A stretch of 48,245 nucleotides of DNA from Symbiodinium natans (GCA_905221605.1 CAJNDS010000134.1:170001-218245); one strand, 5' to 3'; positions 17,553-27,620 are shown, counted from the first letter of the stretch. Notes: generated by a model from the sequence alone, not told the origin. A program made the numbers and translations.

Positions 17553-18120
17553 CCTAAGCCCTAAGCCCTAAACCCTAAACCCTAAACCCTAAACCCTAAA
17601 TCCCAAACCCGAAACCCTAAATCCCAAACCCTAAATCCCAAACCCTGAACCCATACCCTGAACCCAAACCCCTCTAAACGGTGGTCCCTAATTGGCTGCG
17701 TGTCGTCTGGGACCACACCCTGTCTTAGGGTACATCCCTCAAGAAAAAATCATCATCCCTTTTTTACCCTTATAAGGAAGAATACTTCCCTAAACCCTAA
17801 ACCCTAAACCCTAAACCCTAAACCCTAAACCCTAAACCCTAAACCCTAAACCCTAAACCCTAAAGCCGAAAGCCCAAAGCGCCGAAGCCTTGAACGCTTC
17901 AAATCCAATTTAAACCCACCAAACTCCCAAGCTTTAATGCTCCAAAACCCCAAACCCCAAACCCCAAACCCCAAACCCTAAACCCTGAACCCTGAACCCT
18001 AAACCCTAAACCCTAAACCCTAAACCCTGAACCCTAAACCCTAAACCCTAAACCCTGAACCCAAAACCCAAAACCCTGAACCCAAAACCACCCCTACCCC
18101 CTTGAACAACTCCTAAACCC
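17553..18120 (-). repeat. Series of CCCTAAA blocks with a MITE remnant
   Basis: Arrays at 17553-17690, 17790-17870 and 17940-18090. At 17738-17790 a left half of the CTATTTGCTTAAG-family interior (CCCTTATAAGGAAGAATA) runs straight into CCCTAAA. Confidence 0.85.
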
Positions 18121-18225
18121 CTGAAAGCCTTGCGAGGCCCTGCGACCAAGTGCTCCCTTACAGCGTCGCTGCCCAGGTAGGGACTGAAAAGACCCAAGCG
18201 TTGGGGTTGTGTTGTTTTTTCTCGG

Positions 18226-18310
18226 CGTTAGGGTTTAGGGTTTAGTGTTTAGTGTTTAGGGTTTAGGGTTTAGGGTTTCAGGTTTAGGGTTTCGGGTTTA
18301 GGGTTTAGGC
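18226..18310 (+). repeat. TTTAGGG block
   Basis: TTTAGGG with TTTAGTG and TTTCGGG variants. Confidence 0.9.
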
Positions 18311-18456
18311 TTTGCAGACTTCGGGGGTCTGTGGATTGTTAGGGAATTTCGTGGTTTAGGGCTTCAGGGCTTTCGGACTCTTTCTGTTTAACAGGTAAGC
18401 CCGAAACTCTAAACCCAAAACCCCAAACCCCAAACCCTTAACCCTAAACTCTCCAT

Positions 18457-18531
18457 CATGCCAAGGCGTGCCAAGAAGCCAAGCAACCAGACGCCCCCCA
18501 GAAGCAGGACTCGACAACTTTTTCCCCCTAA
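18457..18531 (+). CDS. Weak exon-like island
   Basis: Twenty-four codons to TAA, hydrophilic (AKACQEAKQPDAPQKQDS), between CCCTAAA-type blocks. No splice pair is convincing. Confidence 0.2.
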   Translation, partial: HAKACQEAKQPDAPQKQDSTTFSP

Positions 18532-18559
18532 ACTCAAACCCTAGGCCCTAGACCCGAAA

Positions 18560-18725
18560 AGGTCAGGGTTTCAGGGTTTAGGGTTAACGGGTTTAGGGTT
18601 TAGGGTTAGCCCTAAACCCTAAACCCTAAACCCTAAACCCTAAACCCTAAACCCTAAACCCTAAACCCTAAACCCTAAACCCTAAACCCTAAACCCTAAA
18701 CCCTAAACCCTAAACCCTAAACCCT
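18560..18725. repeat. Head-to-head telomere repeats
   Basis: TTTAGGG units (18560-18607) meet CCCTAAA units (18608-18725) with only AG/CC between them, the arrangement expected of a telomere-telomere fusion. Confidence 0.9.
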
Positions 18726-18754
18726 GCAAGGCTGGGCCTCTTCAGGGGGATTGT

Positions 18755-18880
18755 TGACACTTGCGAGCGTCAGCATTTCGTGGGCACACGTGGCTTAGGG
18801 TTGAGGGCGCAGCCCACGAACTGTTCACCTTTGCCCACAAAGGGCTTAGACATGAAGTATACGTAGCTGGGAGAGGTTTT
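18755..18880 (+). CDS. Exon-like island
   Basis: An open frame of about 40 codons (including VEGAAHELFTFAHKGL) after a head-to-head repeat. It ends in diverged TTTAGGG-type sequence. No domain is recognised and no clear donor is seen. Confidence 0.3.
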
Positions 18881-18889
18881 TTTGAGGTT

Positions 18890-19080
18890 TGGGGTTTTAG
18901 GTCTCTGAGTTTTAGGGTTAGGTCTTTGTTTAGGACCCTAAACCCTAGACCCTAGGCCCTAGACCCTAGACCCTAAACCATAAACCCCAAACCCTAAACC
19001 CCAAACCCTAAACCATAAACCCCAAACCCTAAACCCCAAACCCTAAACCCTAAACCCCAAACCCTAAACCCTAAACCCCT
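18890..19080. repeat. TTTAGGG-type block meeting CCCTAAA block
   Basis: Diverged G-rich units to about 18935, then CCCTAGA/CCCTAAA/CCCCAAA units. A second head-to-head arrangement. Confidence 0.85.
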
Positions 19081-19106
19081 GACTTTACAAGTCTTCGATT
19101 CCGCAG

Positions 19107-19192
19107 GCAACACGCATCTATCTCGGGCCTGGCGAGGCATCAGTCCGTCTCTTGCGAACCGGATCCGTGTTTCGGGCTTTTCCTACAGAAGC
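19107..19192 (+). CDS. Exon-like island, frame unresolved
   Basis: A good acceptor-like site (CGATTCCGCAG, ending 19106). Two frames after it look protein-like; one contains NTHLSRAWRGISPSLANRI with a possible donor at ATCC/GTGTTTCGG. CCCTAAA blocks flank both sides. The frame cannot be settled from sequence alone. Confidence 0.3.
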
Positions 19193-19345
19193 CCTAAACC
19201 CTAAACCCTAAACCCTAAACCCTAGACCCTAGACCCTAGACCCTAAACCCTAAACCCTAAGCCCCAAACCCTAAGCCCCAAACCCTCAACCCCAAACCCT
19301 AAACCCCAAACCCGAAACCCTCAACCCTCAGCCTAAAACCCAGAG
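19193..19345 (-). repeat. CCCTAAA block
   Basis: CCCTAAA, CCCTAGA and CCCCAAA variants. Confidence 0.9.
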
Positions 19346-19514
19346 CCCTAAACCCGCCGAGCACCCGGAGCCCTGTTTCGAATGCTGGTTTTGGGTTCGA
19401 TGTGGGTTTAGGGTTTAGGGTTTAGGGTTCAGGGTTTGGGGTTTATGAAGGCTCCGCGCTTCTCGCCGCCCCCACCGCTCCCTTGACCCTACACCCTAAT
19501 ACACAATTGGGCTG

Positions 19515-19590
19515 AGGTCTAGGGTTTAGGGTTTGGGGTTTCGGGTTTAGGGTTTAGGGTTTAGGTTTAGGGTTTAGGCTTTGGGTTTCA
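19515..19590 (+). repeat. TTTAGGG block
   Basis: Interrupted TTTAGGG units ending before a poly-C run. Confidence 0.9.
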
Positions 19591-19631
19591 GGAGCCCAGG
19601 CCCCCCCCCCCCCCTAAAATCCAAGAAATCC

Positions 19632-19706
19632 CAAGAGGTTCTCGAGACGGTCAATGGCGGTCCTGCCTATGCCGTGGAGCGTGGGATGGTGGAGGCGACC
19701 CGTCAA
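19632..19706 (+). CDS. Exon-like island
   Basis: Twenty-five codons (EVLETVNGGPAYAVERGMVE) with high third-position GC, ending at CCCTAAA repeats. No donor is visible, so it may be a truncated exon joined to the repeat. Confidence 0.3.
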
Positions 19707-19789
19707 CCCTAAACCCTAAACCCTAAACCCTAAACCCTAAACCCTCAATCCTAATCCCTAAACCCTAAGCCCTAAATCCTAGACCCCTA

Positions 19790-19982
19790 AATCCTATGAG
19801 GTTTGAGGGTGGGGTTTAGGGTGTCAAGGTTTTGGGGCTTTTTGGGGGTGGGACCTGAGGACTTTTGCAGAGGGTTTACCCCTAGATCCTATAAGGGTTA
19901 GGTTTGAGGGCGGGGTTTAGGGTTTTTAGGGTTTTTGGGGCTTTTGGGGTGGGACCTGGGGACCTTTCTTTGCAGAGGGTTT
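19790..19982. repeat. Tandem duplication, about 95-100 bp unit
   Basis: Two copies (about 19790-19877 and 19879-19982), each with ATCCTAT, GGTTTGAGGG, TTTTGGGG, GGGACCTG and TTTGCAGAGGGTTT in the same order. Confidence 0.85.
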
Positions 19983-20041
19983 GGAGTTTTCCTGACCAAC
20001 CTCCTCTGCCCTTAACCGCGTCTTTTATTTTCAAGGATCCA

Positions 20042-20420
20042 GTAACCCTAAACCGTAAACCCTAAACCCTAAACCCTAAACCCTAAACCCTAAACCCTAA
20101 ACCCTAAACCCTAAACCCTAAACCCTAAACCCTAAACCCTAAACCCTAAACCCTAAACCCTGAACCCTGAACCCTGAACCCTAAACCCTAAACCAGCTAT
20201 GGCTGAAGCGGGTACTCGTAGGCCTGCTCACCACACGCGAAACCCTAAACTCAAACCCCAAACCCTAAACCCTAAACCCTGACCCCTAAACCCCAAACCC
20301 CTTGACCCCAAACCCCAAACCCCAAAACCCCAAAACCCCCAAACCTCAAAACCCTATATTAAGCCCTAAACCCTAAACCCCTAAACCCCAAACCCCTAAA
20401 CCCCAAACCCTAAACCCCTG
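20042..20420 (-). repeat. Long CCCTAAA array passing into CCCCAAA variants
   Basis: About 20 clean units, then a 35-bp unique gap, then variant units including CCCCAAAA. Confidence 0.95.
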
Positions 20421-20492
20421 ACTCTGGTTGTGGAGGTCAGGGTTGGCGACGGGCCGCCGGTGCTTTTCGGACCTGGGCAGGCTGACGTGTTT
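20421..20492 (+). CDS. Exon-like island
   Basis: Twenty-four codons (start TLVVEVRVGDGPPVLFGPG) ending at GAC/GTGTTTAGGG, where the donor-like GT runs directly into TTTAGGG repeats. Left flank is CCCTAAA. The beta-strand-like start is suggestive, but the minus strand is open too. Confidence 0.3.
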
Positions 20493-20552
20493 AGGGCTAG
20501 GGTGGAGGGGTTTAGGGTTAGGGTTTAGGGTTTAGGGTTTAGGGTTTAGGGT

Positions 20553-20591
<39 letters not shown>

Positions 20592-20660
20592 GGTTTAGGG
20601 TTTAGGGTTTACGGTTTAGGGTTTAGGGTTTACGGTTTAGGGTTTAGGGTTTAGGGCATA
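20490..20660 (+). repeat. TTTAGGG array with TTGAGGG block
   Basis: Homogeneous TTGAGGG patch (six to seven units) between TTTAGGG runs. Confidence 0.95.
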
Positions 20661-21159
20661 ATATACGGGTCGGACTAAATTACTAGTAGTATTCCCTTAT
20701 GGCCCCTTTATGAATATACGATAACAACCCTCCCAAACCCTATTCTAATTCTTTTGGCCCCTATATTGGGGTCGGAGGTTGGGGGGGGGGGGGGGGGAGG
20801 TTGCCAGGGTCAGGGTGTTCAGGGTTCGGATTTACGCCCTGGCTTTCAGTGCCGGGAACCGAAAAAGGACCCGCCATTTGCTGCGCGCACGCATAGAGGC
20901 TGTGGGGTTCTGGAATGAGTCTTGTGTTGGCATTCCACAGCCCGAGCTTCCCCCCCCCCCCCCCCCCAAAAAAAAAACAAATGAAACGCTACGCCGCGAA
21001 CCCGGACCCGGAACCCACAACAGAAAGTGTGCAAACTTTCGAAAAACGGGCTTAGGAAACCCCATGAGAGAACCCAAACCCAAAGCCCTAAACCTTACTA
21101 CTATCGCTATTCGTTCATTATTTATCTTTCATCATAGCACTGTTTCTTGCTTCAGCTTT

Positions 21160-21285
21160 GTAATTTGTATTTGTAATTGTAATTGTAATTGTAGTTGTAG
21201 TTGCCATTGTAATTGTAATTGTAAGTGTAATTGTAATTGGAATTGTAGTTGTAATTGTCGTTGTAAATGTAGTTATTGTGTTTGT
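21160..21285. repeat. (TTGTAA)n microsatellite
   Basis: Degenerate hexamers, preceded by poly-G (about 20780) and poly-C (20951). The Cys-Asn frame and its mirror are artefacts. Confidence 0.9.
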
Positions 21286-21374
21286 CCATGTGCCATCCAA
21301 CATCTTCAATGCGTACTCTCCTGAACCCTGAAGCCATGTTTCAAGCTCGACAGGCCTGAACGTCCGCACATGCC

Positions 21375-21510
21375 AAAACCCCAAACCCTAAACCTCAAAA
21401 CCCCAAAACCCCAAACCCCAAACCCCAAACCCTAAACCCTAAACCCTAAACCTAAACCCTAAACCCTAAACCCTAAACCCTAAACCCTAAACCCCAAACC
21501 CCCAACACCC
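21375..21510 (-). repeat. CCCTAAA/CCCCAAA block
   Basis: Variant units left of the next island. Confidence 0.9.
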
Positions 21511-21521
21511 CAAGCCCTCAG

Positions 21522-21572
21522 GTCTTCAACGTGGTGGGCTTCTTGGGAATCGCCCACGAGGCAGGAGATCAG
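21522..21572 (+). CDS. Exon-like island
   Basis: Opens after CCCTCAG (ending 21521) and reads VFNVVGFLGIAHEAGDQ, with possible GC donor CAG/GCTTCGG. CCCTAAA is on the left; TTTAGGG follows from 21660. Short but with a clean acceptor. Confidence 0.35.
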
Positions 21573-21659
21573 GCTTCGGGGTTGGTGTAGGCTTCGGGTT
21601 GGTGTGGGTTGAAGAGAGCATTCCCAACTTAGGCCGCAAACCTCGGAACCTTGAAGCCT

Positions 21660-21755
21660 TTAGGGTTTCGGATTTAGGGTTTAGGGTTTGGGGTTTAGGG
21701 TTTAGGGTTTGGGGTTTAGGGTTTAGGGTTTAGGGCTAGGGTTTAGGGTTCCCCC
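21660..21755 (+). repeat. TTTAGGG block
   Basis: TTTAGGG with TTTGGGG variants. Confidence 0.9.
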
Positions 21756-21763
21756 ACCGGCAG

Positions 21764-21862
21764 CCCTGGGAGCTCTCTTTCTCAGAGGCCGAGCCCTTCA
21801 AGCCCAGCGGCCTGGAGTCGGCCCCCGTGCCCAAGATCAAGGCCTTGGGCCCCTGTTTGGGC
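21764..21862 (+). CDS. Exon-like island
   Basis: Opens after CACCGGCAG and reads 33 codons (start PWELSFSEAEPFKPSGLES) with strong third-position GC, then directly TTTAGGG. A GC donor (AAG/GCCTTG) is possible at 21841. TTTAGGG lies on both sides. One of the better single islands by composition. Product unknown. Confidence 0.4.
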
Positions 21863-21863
21863 A

Positions 21864-21990
21864 GTTTAGGGTTTAGGGTTTAGGGTTTAGGGTTTGGGGT
21901 TTAGGGTTTCGGGTTTAGGGTTTAGGGTTTAGGGTTTAGGGTTTAGGGTTTAGGGTTACCCGAAACCCTGAACCCTAAACGCTGAACCCG
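21864..21990. repeat. TTTAGGG array meeting CCCTGAA/CCCTAAA
   Basis: Clean TTTAGGG to about 21957 followed immediately by CCCGAAACCCTGAACCC; a third head-to-head junction. Confidence 0.9.
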
Positions 21991-22982
21991 AACACTCTTG
22001 TTCTCGGATCTGTTTCGCACGGCAAGGTAGCCAGGGTTGCGGGTCCTGCGGGTCTTGTTTAGGGTTTAGGGTTCGGGTTTAGGGCTAGGGTCTGGAGTCT
22101 TCTTCCGGGAAGGCCCTTGACATTTTGTTTGTTTATTCCCTTGTTGGATGAGAATGGACCAGTTTATTCCCCTGTTGGGTGAAAATGGACCAGATTGATT
22201 GGGTTTAGGGATTTGGACTTTTCGCAGCCTCCTGGGTTTTAGGGTTTAGGGGGTTTAGGGTGTTTAGGTGTTTTGGGTGTTTTGGGTGTTTTGGGTGTCT
22301 TGGGTGTCTTGGGGGTGTCTTGGGTGTTTGGGGTGTTTTGGGTGTGTTTGGGGTTGGAGATTCAACTCCCCCCCCCCCCCCCCCCTTAAAAAAAAAACTC
22401 CGCAGGGTGGCCATGGAGGGGCCTACGAAATCGAGCAGCCGGCGCAGGCGGGCTGTTGGATTTTAGGGTTTAGGGTACCCGGAATATACTATATATATAT
22501 ACATATATACATATATATATATATACATATGGGTAGTTCTCGGGTCTTTTTTGAGATCCTTTTTGTAAGGGTGCCGTACTACACAACGAACTCCAAAAGG
22601 GACGCTAATGCAGAGAACTATCTGTTTTTGGGGGCGGTTCAGGATGTCATGGTCTCGAGAGTTTAGGGTTTTAGGGGATCAAACGGGTGTCGTGTTTGAG
22701 GGTTTAGGGCTTAGGGTTTAGGAGGGTTTAGGATTTCTGGGTGTACGGTGTTTTTTTTTTGGTTTGGGAGGTCTAGGCTTTGGGGTTTTGGGCTTTCGGG
22801 TTCTTAGGGGTTAGGGGTTTGGTGTTTAGGAGGGTTGGGGGTTTTAGGAGGCTGGGGTTTGGGATTCTGTGGGGTTTACGGTTTGGGATTCTCAGGTTTA
22901 GGGTTTAGGGTTCGGCTTGGGGTGGGATGTGCACCAGTGGACAGGTTCTTTGGCACGGGGCTACCCTGTCATGTGGTGTCCT
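21991..22982. other. Repeat-rich stretch without a firm gene
   Basis: Holds a 33-bp tandem duplication (about 22131-22196), a GGTGTTTTG variant run (22258-22350), poly-C (22369), a TA microsatellite (22486-22526) and diverged TTTAGGG to 22915. The segment 22531-22585 recurs diverged at 28496-28556. Confidence 0.6.
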
Positions 22983-23186
22983 GGTTCTTAGCAGGGAATG
23001 GGGGAATGAGGTACCCTACATACTACATACCCCATACATAGGGGATACCCCGTTCCCCCTAGTAGTAGTAGAGCAGGTAACCTTCAGCCTTTTTAGGGTC
23101 ATAGAATCCCCTTATATTCCCAAAGGTTAACCTTTAATTCCCCCAGGATACTGGACAACTAAGTCCGTCATTCCCTACTAAGAACC
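22983..23186. mobile_element. MITE-like element, GGTTCTTAGCAGGGAATG family
   Basis: Inverted ends GGTTCTTAGCAGGGAATG and CATTCCCTACTAAGAACC with one mismatch, 204 bp, non-coding. Confidence 0.8.
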
Positions 23187-23199
23187 AGCCAGTCGTTTG

Positions 23200-23265
23200 G
23201 TATCCGAGTCTGCCCCGTGGCATGACATCGACGTTGTCAACGACCAGATTGCTGCCAATCCCTAA
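23200..23265 (+). CDS. Exon-like island
   Basis: Twenty-one codons to TAA (VSESAPWHDIDVVNDQIAAN), next to the MITE end. PWHDI recalls soluble inorganic pyrophosphatase, but only five residues match, so that identity is not asserted. CCCTAAA follows. Confidence 0.25.
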   Translation, partial: VSESAPWHDIDVVNDQIAANP

Positions 23266-23385
23266 ACCCGAAACCCTAAACCCTAAACCCTAAACCGTAA
23301 ACCCTAAACCCTAAACCCTAAACCCTAAACCCTAAACCCTAAACCCTATCCCCTAAACCCTAAACCCTAAACCCGAAGCCCTAGA
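23262..23385 (-). repeat. (CCCTAAA)n array
   Basis: About 16 units. Confidence 0.95.
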
Positions 23386-23456
23386 ATCGCTGCAGTTGTT
23401 CAGCCGCTCAGCCCTTGTGCGATGACCTGAAGTGAGAACAAGGACTTGCATACAGA

Positions 23457-23564
23457 TGCCCCTAAGTTCCCCCCATCACTAAATAGTTAAACCTAGTCAG
23501 GGGTATTTAAGGGGGGAAGCTGTAAAGGGGGGGGGGGTAGTACAGAGGGGGGTAGTAGCCCTAG
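23457..23564. mobile_element. Diverged TACTACCCCC-family MITE
   Basis: Right arm GTAGTACAGAGGGGGGTAG; left arm decayed. A poly-G run is internal. Confidence 0.45.
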
Positions 23565-23676
23565 ACCCTATGATGGTGGGGGGGGGGGGGGGTATTGGAG
23601 CATCGAGAAAGGGCTTAGGGTTTAGGACCCTAATACCTAAAACCCTAAACCCCAAGCCCCGAGCATGAACGCTTAG

Positions 23677-23985
23677 GGTTCAGGGCTCAGGGCTCGGGGC
23701 TCAGGGCTTAGGGTTTAGGGTTTAGGGTTTAGGGCTTAGGGCTTAGGGTTTAAGGTTTAGGGTTTAGGGAAGAACGCCCTCAGTGACATCCCTTTCCACA
23801 GCACATCTGAGCTTGTTGCCAGGTCCCACGGTCCCTGTTCGCTGAGAAGCGCCGCCAACCCAGCTTCGAAAGACGGGCCCTAAGCCCTAAGCCCTAAACC
23901 CTAAACCCTAAACCCTAAACCCTAAACCCTAAACCCTAAACCCTAAACCCTAAACCCTAAACCCTAAACCCGAAACCCTAAGTTT
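23677..23985. repeat. TTTAGGG block, 110-bp island, (CCCTAAA)n array
   Basis: G-rich units 23677-23770, C-rich units 23878-23985. The island between contains CCCTTTCCACAG and a following CCAG/GTCCCACGG, compatible with a very small exon (23803-23824), but this is not firm. Confidence 0.8.
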
Positions 23986-24119
23986 GCTGACTGTACTAGG
24001 TGATGAAACCTCGAGCCACTCAAGTTCCAGGGCTGGTCTGCGCGCATCCCCCAAAACCTTGACACTGGTAAATCTGCTCCACCCTCTGTTCCTCATGCGC
24101 CAACTTGGAGTTTGTGTGA

Positions 24120-24280
24120 ACCCCCAGCCCTAAACACCCTAAAACCTAAACCCTATGTAAGCCCTAAGCCCTAGGCCCTAAACCCCAAACCCCAAACCCC
24201 AAACCCTAGACCCTAAACCCTAAACCCCAAACCCTAAATCCTAAACAAAACCCTGAACCCCAAGCCCTAAAGCCCCCGTG
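24120..24280 (-). repeat. Degenerate CCCTAAA/CCCCAAA block
   Basis: Variant-rich units. Confidence 0.85.
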
Positions 24281-24389
24281 CCTCCTTCAATCCCCGGGGT
24301 CTTGTAAAGCCCTGCAGTAAGGCCTCAGTCCCGAAGCCTGTCGCCCTTGTTTAAGAACCTTGAAGCCCTGAACCCTGCCGAAAGTCGCA

Positions 24390-24455
24390 TAGTTTAGGGT
24401 TTAGGGTTTAGGGTTTCGGGTTTAGGGTTTAGGGTTTCGGGTTTCGGGTTTAGGA
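24390..24455 (+). repeat. TTTAGGG block
   Basis: TTTAGGG and TTTCGGG units. Confidence 0.9.
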
Positions 24456-24546
24456 GGAGCGGTTCCGAATTGCTTTGCGGCTTGTCCACAAAGCAACTTC
24501 AAGCCAAAGCCCGCCCAATGCCCAATGGGTTTTGGGAGCCCGGCCC

Positions 24547-24674
24547 TACTTAGAGGTTCGTGGGTACTTATATGACCCCAATTATATGTCTACTTGTACC
24601 CTACTTAGAGGACTTAGGGGGCTTATAAGTGGCAGTTATATCCTGGGGTTAGAAGTGCCCTGAACCTCCAAGTA
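24547..24674. mobile_element. MITE, TACTTGGAGGTTCA family
   Basis: Left TACTTAGAGGTTCGTGGGTA, right CCTGAACCTCCAAGTA; 128 bp; internal GGACTTAGGGGGCTTATAAG shared with 30962-31079. Confidence 0.8.
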
Positions 24675-24916
24675 TCCAAAGATGAGATCGCCGCATTGAA
24701 CAAGGGCCGACGCCCGCCCCAGACTGCCAAATAAACTGGGTTGTGCTTCGGGATAATTTGCATTTTCACTTTTTTCCTTACAAGGGAACCTGTTCATAAA
24801 CAAATTTCCAAGGGTTCAAGCACAACTCAACAAAGAAACAACCCAACAACTTTTTATTGGGCCCGACTTCTATACGGTTTCCTTTCGCCCTGAAGGCAGC
24901 CCTTCAAGAAATCATG

Positions 24917-25078
24917 GGTTCCCCCGCTACCCCCCTCCATACTACCTCCCCCCTGCCCCCCTAGTTACCCTGGGTTCGCCCCTTAAATAACCTGAATTAG
25001 GCTTAAATAGCCCTACATCGCCTTAATTCTGGGGGAACCTCGGGGGGGTGTAGTATAGAGGGGGGTAGTGGGGGAACC
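24917..25078. mobile_element. MITE, GGTTCCCCC/TACTACCCCC family
   Basis: About 29-bp inverted ends (GGTTCCCCCGCTACCCCCCT and its near-inverse), 162 bp, interior AATAACCTGAATTAGG. Confidence 0.85.
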
Positions 25079-25154
25079 GCGTAAGTAGCATTCTTGAGAG
25101 TGTACAAACCACTCCTGTTTCACCTTCGACGTAACAGACTTCGGTCCGATTCCA

Positions 25155-25230
25155 ACCCTAAACCCCAAACCCTAAACCCTAAACCCCAAACCCAAACCCT
25201 AAACCCCAAATCCTAAGCCCTAAACCATCT
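25155..25230 (-). repeat. CCCTAAA/CCCCAAA block
   Basis: Short variant array. Confidence 0.9.
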
Positions 25231-25578
25231 TCAGCACACAGAAATAGAAGCGAGCATAGACTCAGGGGGCCGGCAGCAGCTGAATGTCGGTCCCGCGCCA
25301 GGGGAGGCCTTCTGCACGTGGGAGGTCTTTTGAGGGTTCAGGGTTTAGGGTTTAGGGTTTAGGGTTCAGGGTTTTGGAGGTCGGGGTATGGGAGGTTGGG
25401 AGGTTGTCGAGGTTGGGGGGGTTTTGGAGATGTTTTTTTTTTTTTTTTGTTTTCTGGCTTTGGGTTTAGGGTCCCTGCTTAAAAAGGGTCGGACGCAGCT
25501 TGCCCTCTGAAGTCCTTTACTCAGCACAGGTCCTGACACAAGGCCGTTGGGGTGTTGGATTGGCGTGCAAGCAGCATA

Positions 25579-25725
25579 GGTTCCCCTACTACCCTTCTCT
25601 TTGCTACCCCCCGTAGGTTCCCCCCGGTGAGTAACCTTAAGTAGGCTGAGTTATCCCTAAATAACCGTAATTATGGGGGGGGGGGAACCTCGGGTGGGTA
25701 GTAGAGAGGGGGGTAGTAGGGGCAC
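25579..25725. mobile_element. MITE, GGTTCCCC/TACTACCCCC family
   Basis: Ends GGTTCCCCTACTACCC and the near-inverse GGGTAGTAGGGGCACC, interior AACCGTAATTATGGGG. Second close copy of 24917-25078. Confidence 0.8.
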
Positions 25726-25844
25726 CCCCCTCAAACCCTAAACCCTAAACTCTAAACCCTAATCCCTAAATCTTCAAAGTTGGAGGCTTCAGGCGTCGGC
25801 TTTCAGTCAAACTGGCGCCCCGCACCGGCCTCCCATGGCATGTC

Positions 25845-25972
25845 CACTAAACCCTAAACCCTAAGTCCCAAACCCTAAACCCTAAACCCCAAACCCTAAA
25901 CCCCAAACCCTAAACCCCAAACCCTAAACCCCAACCCTAAACCCCAAACCCCAAACCCTAAACCCCAAACCC
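25845..25972 (-). repeat. Alternating CCCTAAA/CCCCAAA array
   Basis: Units alternate regularly, giving a higher-order 14-bp period. Confidence 0.9.
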
Positions 25973-25973
25973 C

Positions 25974-26069
25974 TTCTTCAACCTCGGAGAGGTCTGCGAG
26001 GAGGACAAGGCGTGCTTCTTTGCGCTGTGCCGGGGGCCTCGGGGCACGAACCTTTTTGGACCGGCTTGA
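25974..26069 (+). CDS. Exon-like island
   Basis: Thirty-one codons to TGA (26067-26069): FFNLGEVCEEDKACFFALC, then GPRGTNLFGPA. Cys-rich with strong third-position GC. It begins where CCCCAAA repeats end and is followed by TTTAGGG. It could be a terminal exon. The antisense is also open, so orientation is probable, not proven. Confidence 0.35.
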   Translation, partial: FFNLGEVCEEDKACFFALCRGPRGTNLFGPA

Positions 26070-26074
26070 GGAAT

Positions 26075-26185
26075 CAGGGTTTAGGGTTGAGGACTCAGGG
26101 TTTAGGGTACCGGGGTTTAGGGTTTAGGGTTTACGGTTTAGGGTTTGGGGTTTAGGGTTTGGGGTTTAGGTTTTAGGGTTAGAGC
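26075..26185 (+). repeat. TTTAGGG block
   Basis: TTTAGGG, TTTACGG and TTTGGGG variants. Confidence 0.9.
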
Positions 26186-26349
26186 CTAAGTTTGGGGCTC
26201 ATGGGAGCTTCAGGGTCTGGAGTGTACCCACTCATGCAGAGATGATTGCAACTGTAGGTGACAAGAGTCATGGGTGGGGATTCCAAAGTCTGGACTTGAA
26301 ACCCAAAGCCCAAAACCTTACGGCCAGACATCCTCTCGGATTCAGCTGG

Positions 26350-26780
26350 AATCCCTGAACCCCAAAACCCTGAACCCTAAACCCTACCCCTAAGCCCTAA
26401 ACCCTAAACCCTAAACCCTAAAGTTTAAAGCTTAAAGCTTAAAGCTTAAAGCTTAAAGCTTAAAGCTTAAAGCCAAAAGCCTGAAGCCTAAAGCCAAAAC
26501 TTCTTGAAGTCCACGTACAACAAGCAAAAACCTTCACCCTAAGCCCTACACCCTACACCCTACACCCTACACCCTACACCCTACACCCTACACCCTACAC
26601 CCTACACCCTACACCCTAAACCCTAAACCCTAAACCCTAAACCCTAAACCCTAAACCCTAAACCCTAAACCCTAAACCCTAAACCCTAAACCCTAAACCC
26701 TAAACCCTAAACCCTAAACCCTAAACCCTAAACCCTAAACCCTAAACCCTAAACCCTAAACCCTAAACCCTAAACCCTTC
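26350..26780 (-). repeat. Three homogeneous telomere-like arrays in series
   Basis: CCCTAAA, then about seven CTTAAAG units (26419-26470), then about eleven CCCTACA units (26535-26617), then about 22 CCCTAAA units to 26778. Confidence 0.95.
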
Positions 26781-27254
26781 CAGGCACTTTGAGCCTGAAC
26801 CCTGAGGTCCGAATGCCGTCGTCAAGATGCCCGGTGCTGAGAGCCCAAAGGTTTCATTGGGGTTTAGGGTTTAGGGTTTGCTGTGATAGGGCGTAGATGC
26901 TGTGAAGGTTAGGTTTCGGACCAAGCTCGAAAGCTTCGTGAGGTGCGAAGAGCAGCTTCGGCCCGATTGTGGAGGGCCATCTAACACACAGCCACGGCAA
27001 CCTCCTACCCAACCGATCAAAGGATGGTGGGAAGTGGGAATTTAGGGCGTTAGCCCGAAACCCTAAAAGGAGAAAAGTTGGGTGGATGCCTGCGTAAGCA
27101 GGGGGTGGGAAAAATAAAACAACCCAACCTTTCTGGTTGTGGTGGCTCCAACTTCAATATACGCCGCTGCGACATATGCCGCCCCCTCACACCCCCTGGG
27201 TGTGTTGGGGCGCCATCTCCGCATGACATCTACTGCCGTGGCGCGGCGAGACGC
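26781..27254. other. Unique stretch with unresolved open frames
   Basis: A 62-codon plus frame (27078-27266) includes CGGSNFNIRRCDICRPL, a possible Cys-rich segment. Another frame is equally open. Short TTTAGGG at 26860. No call made. Confidence 0.35.
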
Positions 27255-27400
27255 CCTAAACCCTAAACCCTAAGCCCTGAACCCTAAACCCTAAACCCTA
27301 AACCCTAAACCCCAATTAAGAGGTCCTTTTTTCAAGGGACAACCCTCAACCCTCAACCCTCAACCCTCAACCCTAAGCCCTAAACCCTGAACCCGAAACT
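27255..27400 (-). repeat. CCCTAAA and CCCTCAA blocks
   Basis: Two arrays separated by about 35 bp of unique sequence. Confidence 0.9.
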
Positions 27401-27507
27401 GCGCCTGAGAGCTCGAAAGGAACCCATCTCCGCTGACCACACACAAGATGAGTGGCTGGCTGCAGGTCCATGTGCAAGGCGGGCTGTTTACGGGCCAAGG
27501 GGTTGCG

Positions 27508-27620
27508 CTTGGAAGCGCTTTTGACTTAGTAATTCGGGTTAGTACCTTGGGTTATGGGGGATTACTAAAAGGATGTCTGGGGATACTAAGTGGACTTGCT
27601 AAGTCTCAAGGGCTTCCAAG
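27508..27620. mobile_element. MITE-like element with CTTGGAAGC ends
   Basis: Inverted ends CTTGGAAGCGCTTTTGACTT and AAGTCTCAAGGGCTTCCAAG, 113 bp. Confidence 0.7.

Noticed and set aside
20779-21384. Cys-Asn repeat protein and its antisense counterparts
   Set aside because: Generated by poly-G, poly-C and a TTGTAA microsatellite.
23212-23229. PWHDI as a soluble inorganic pyrophosphatase signature
   Set aside because: Five residues only; the following residues do not continue the family pattern.
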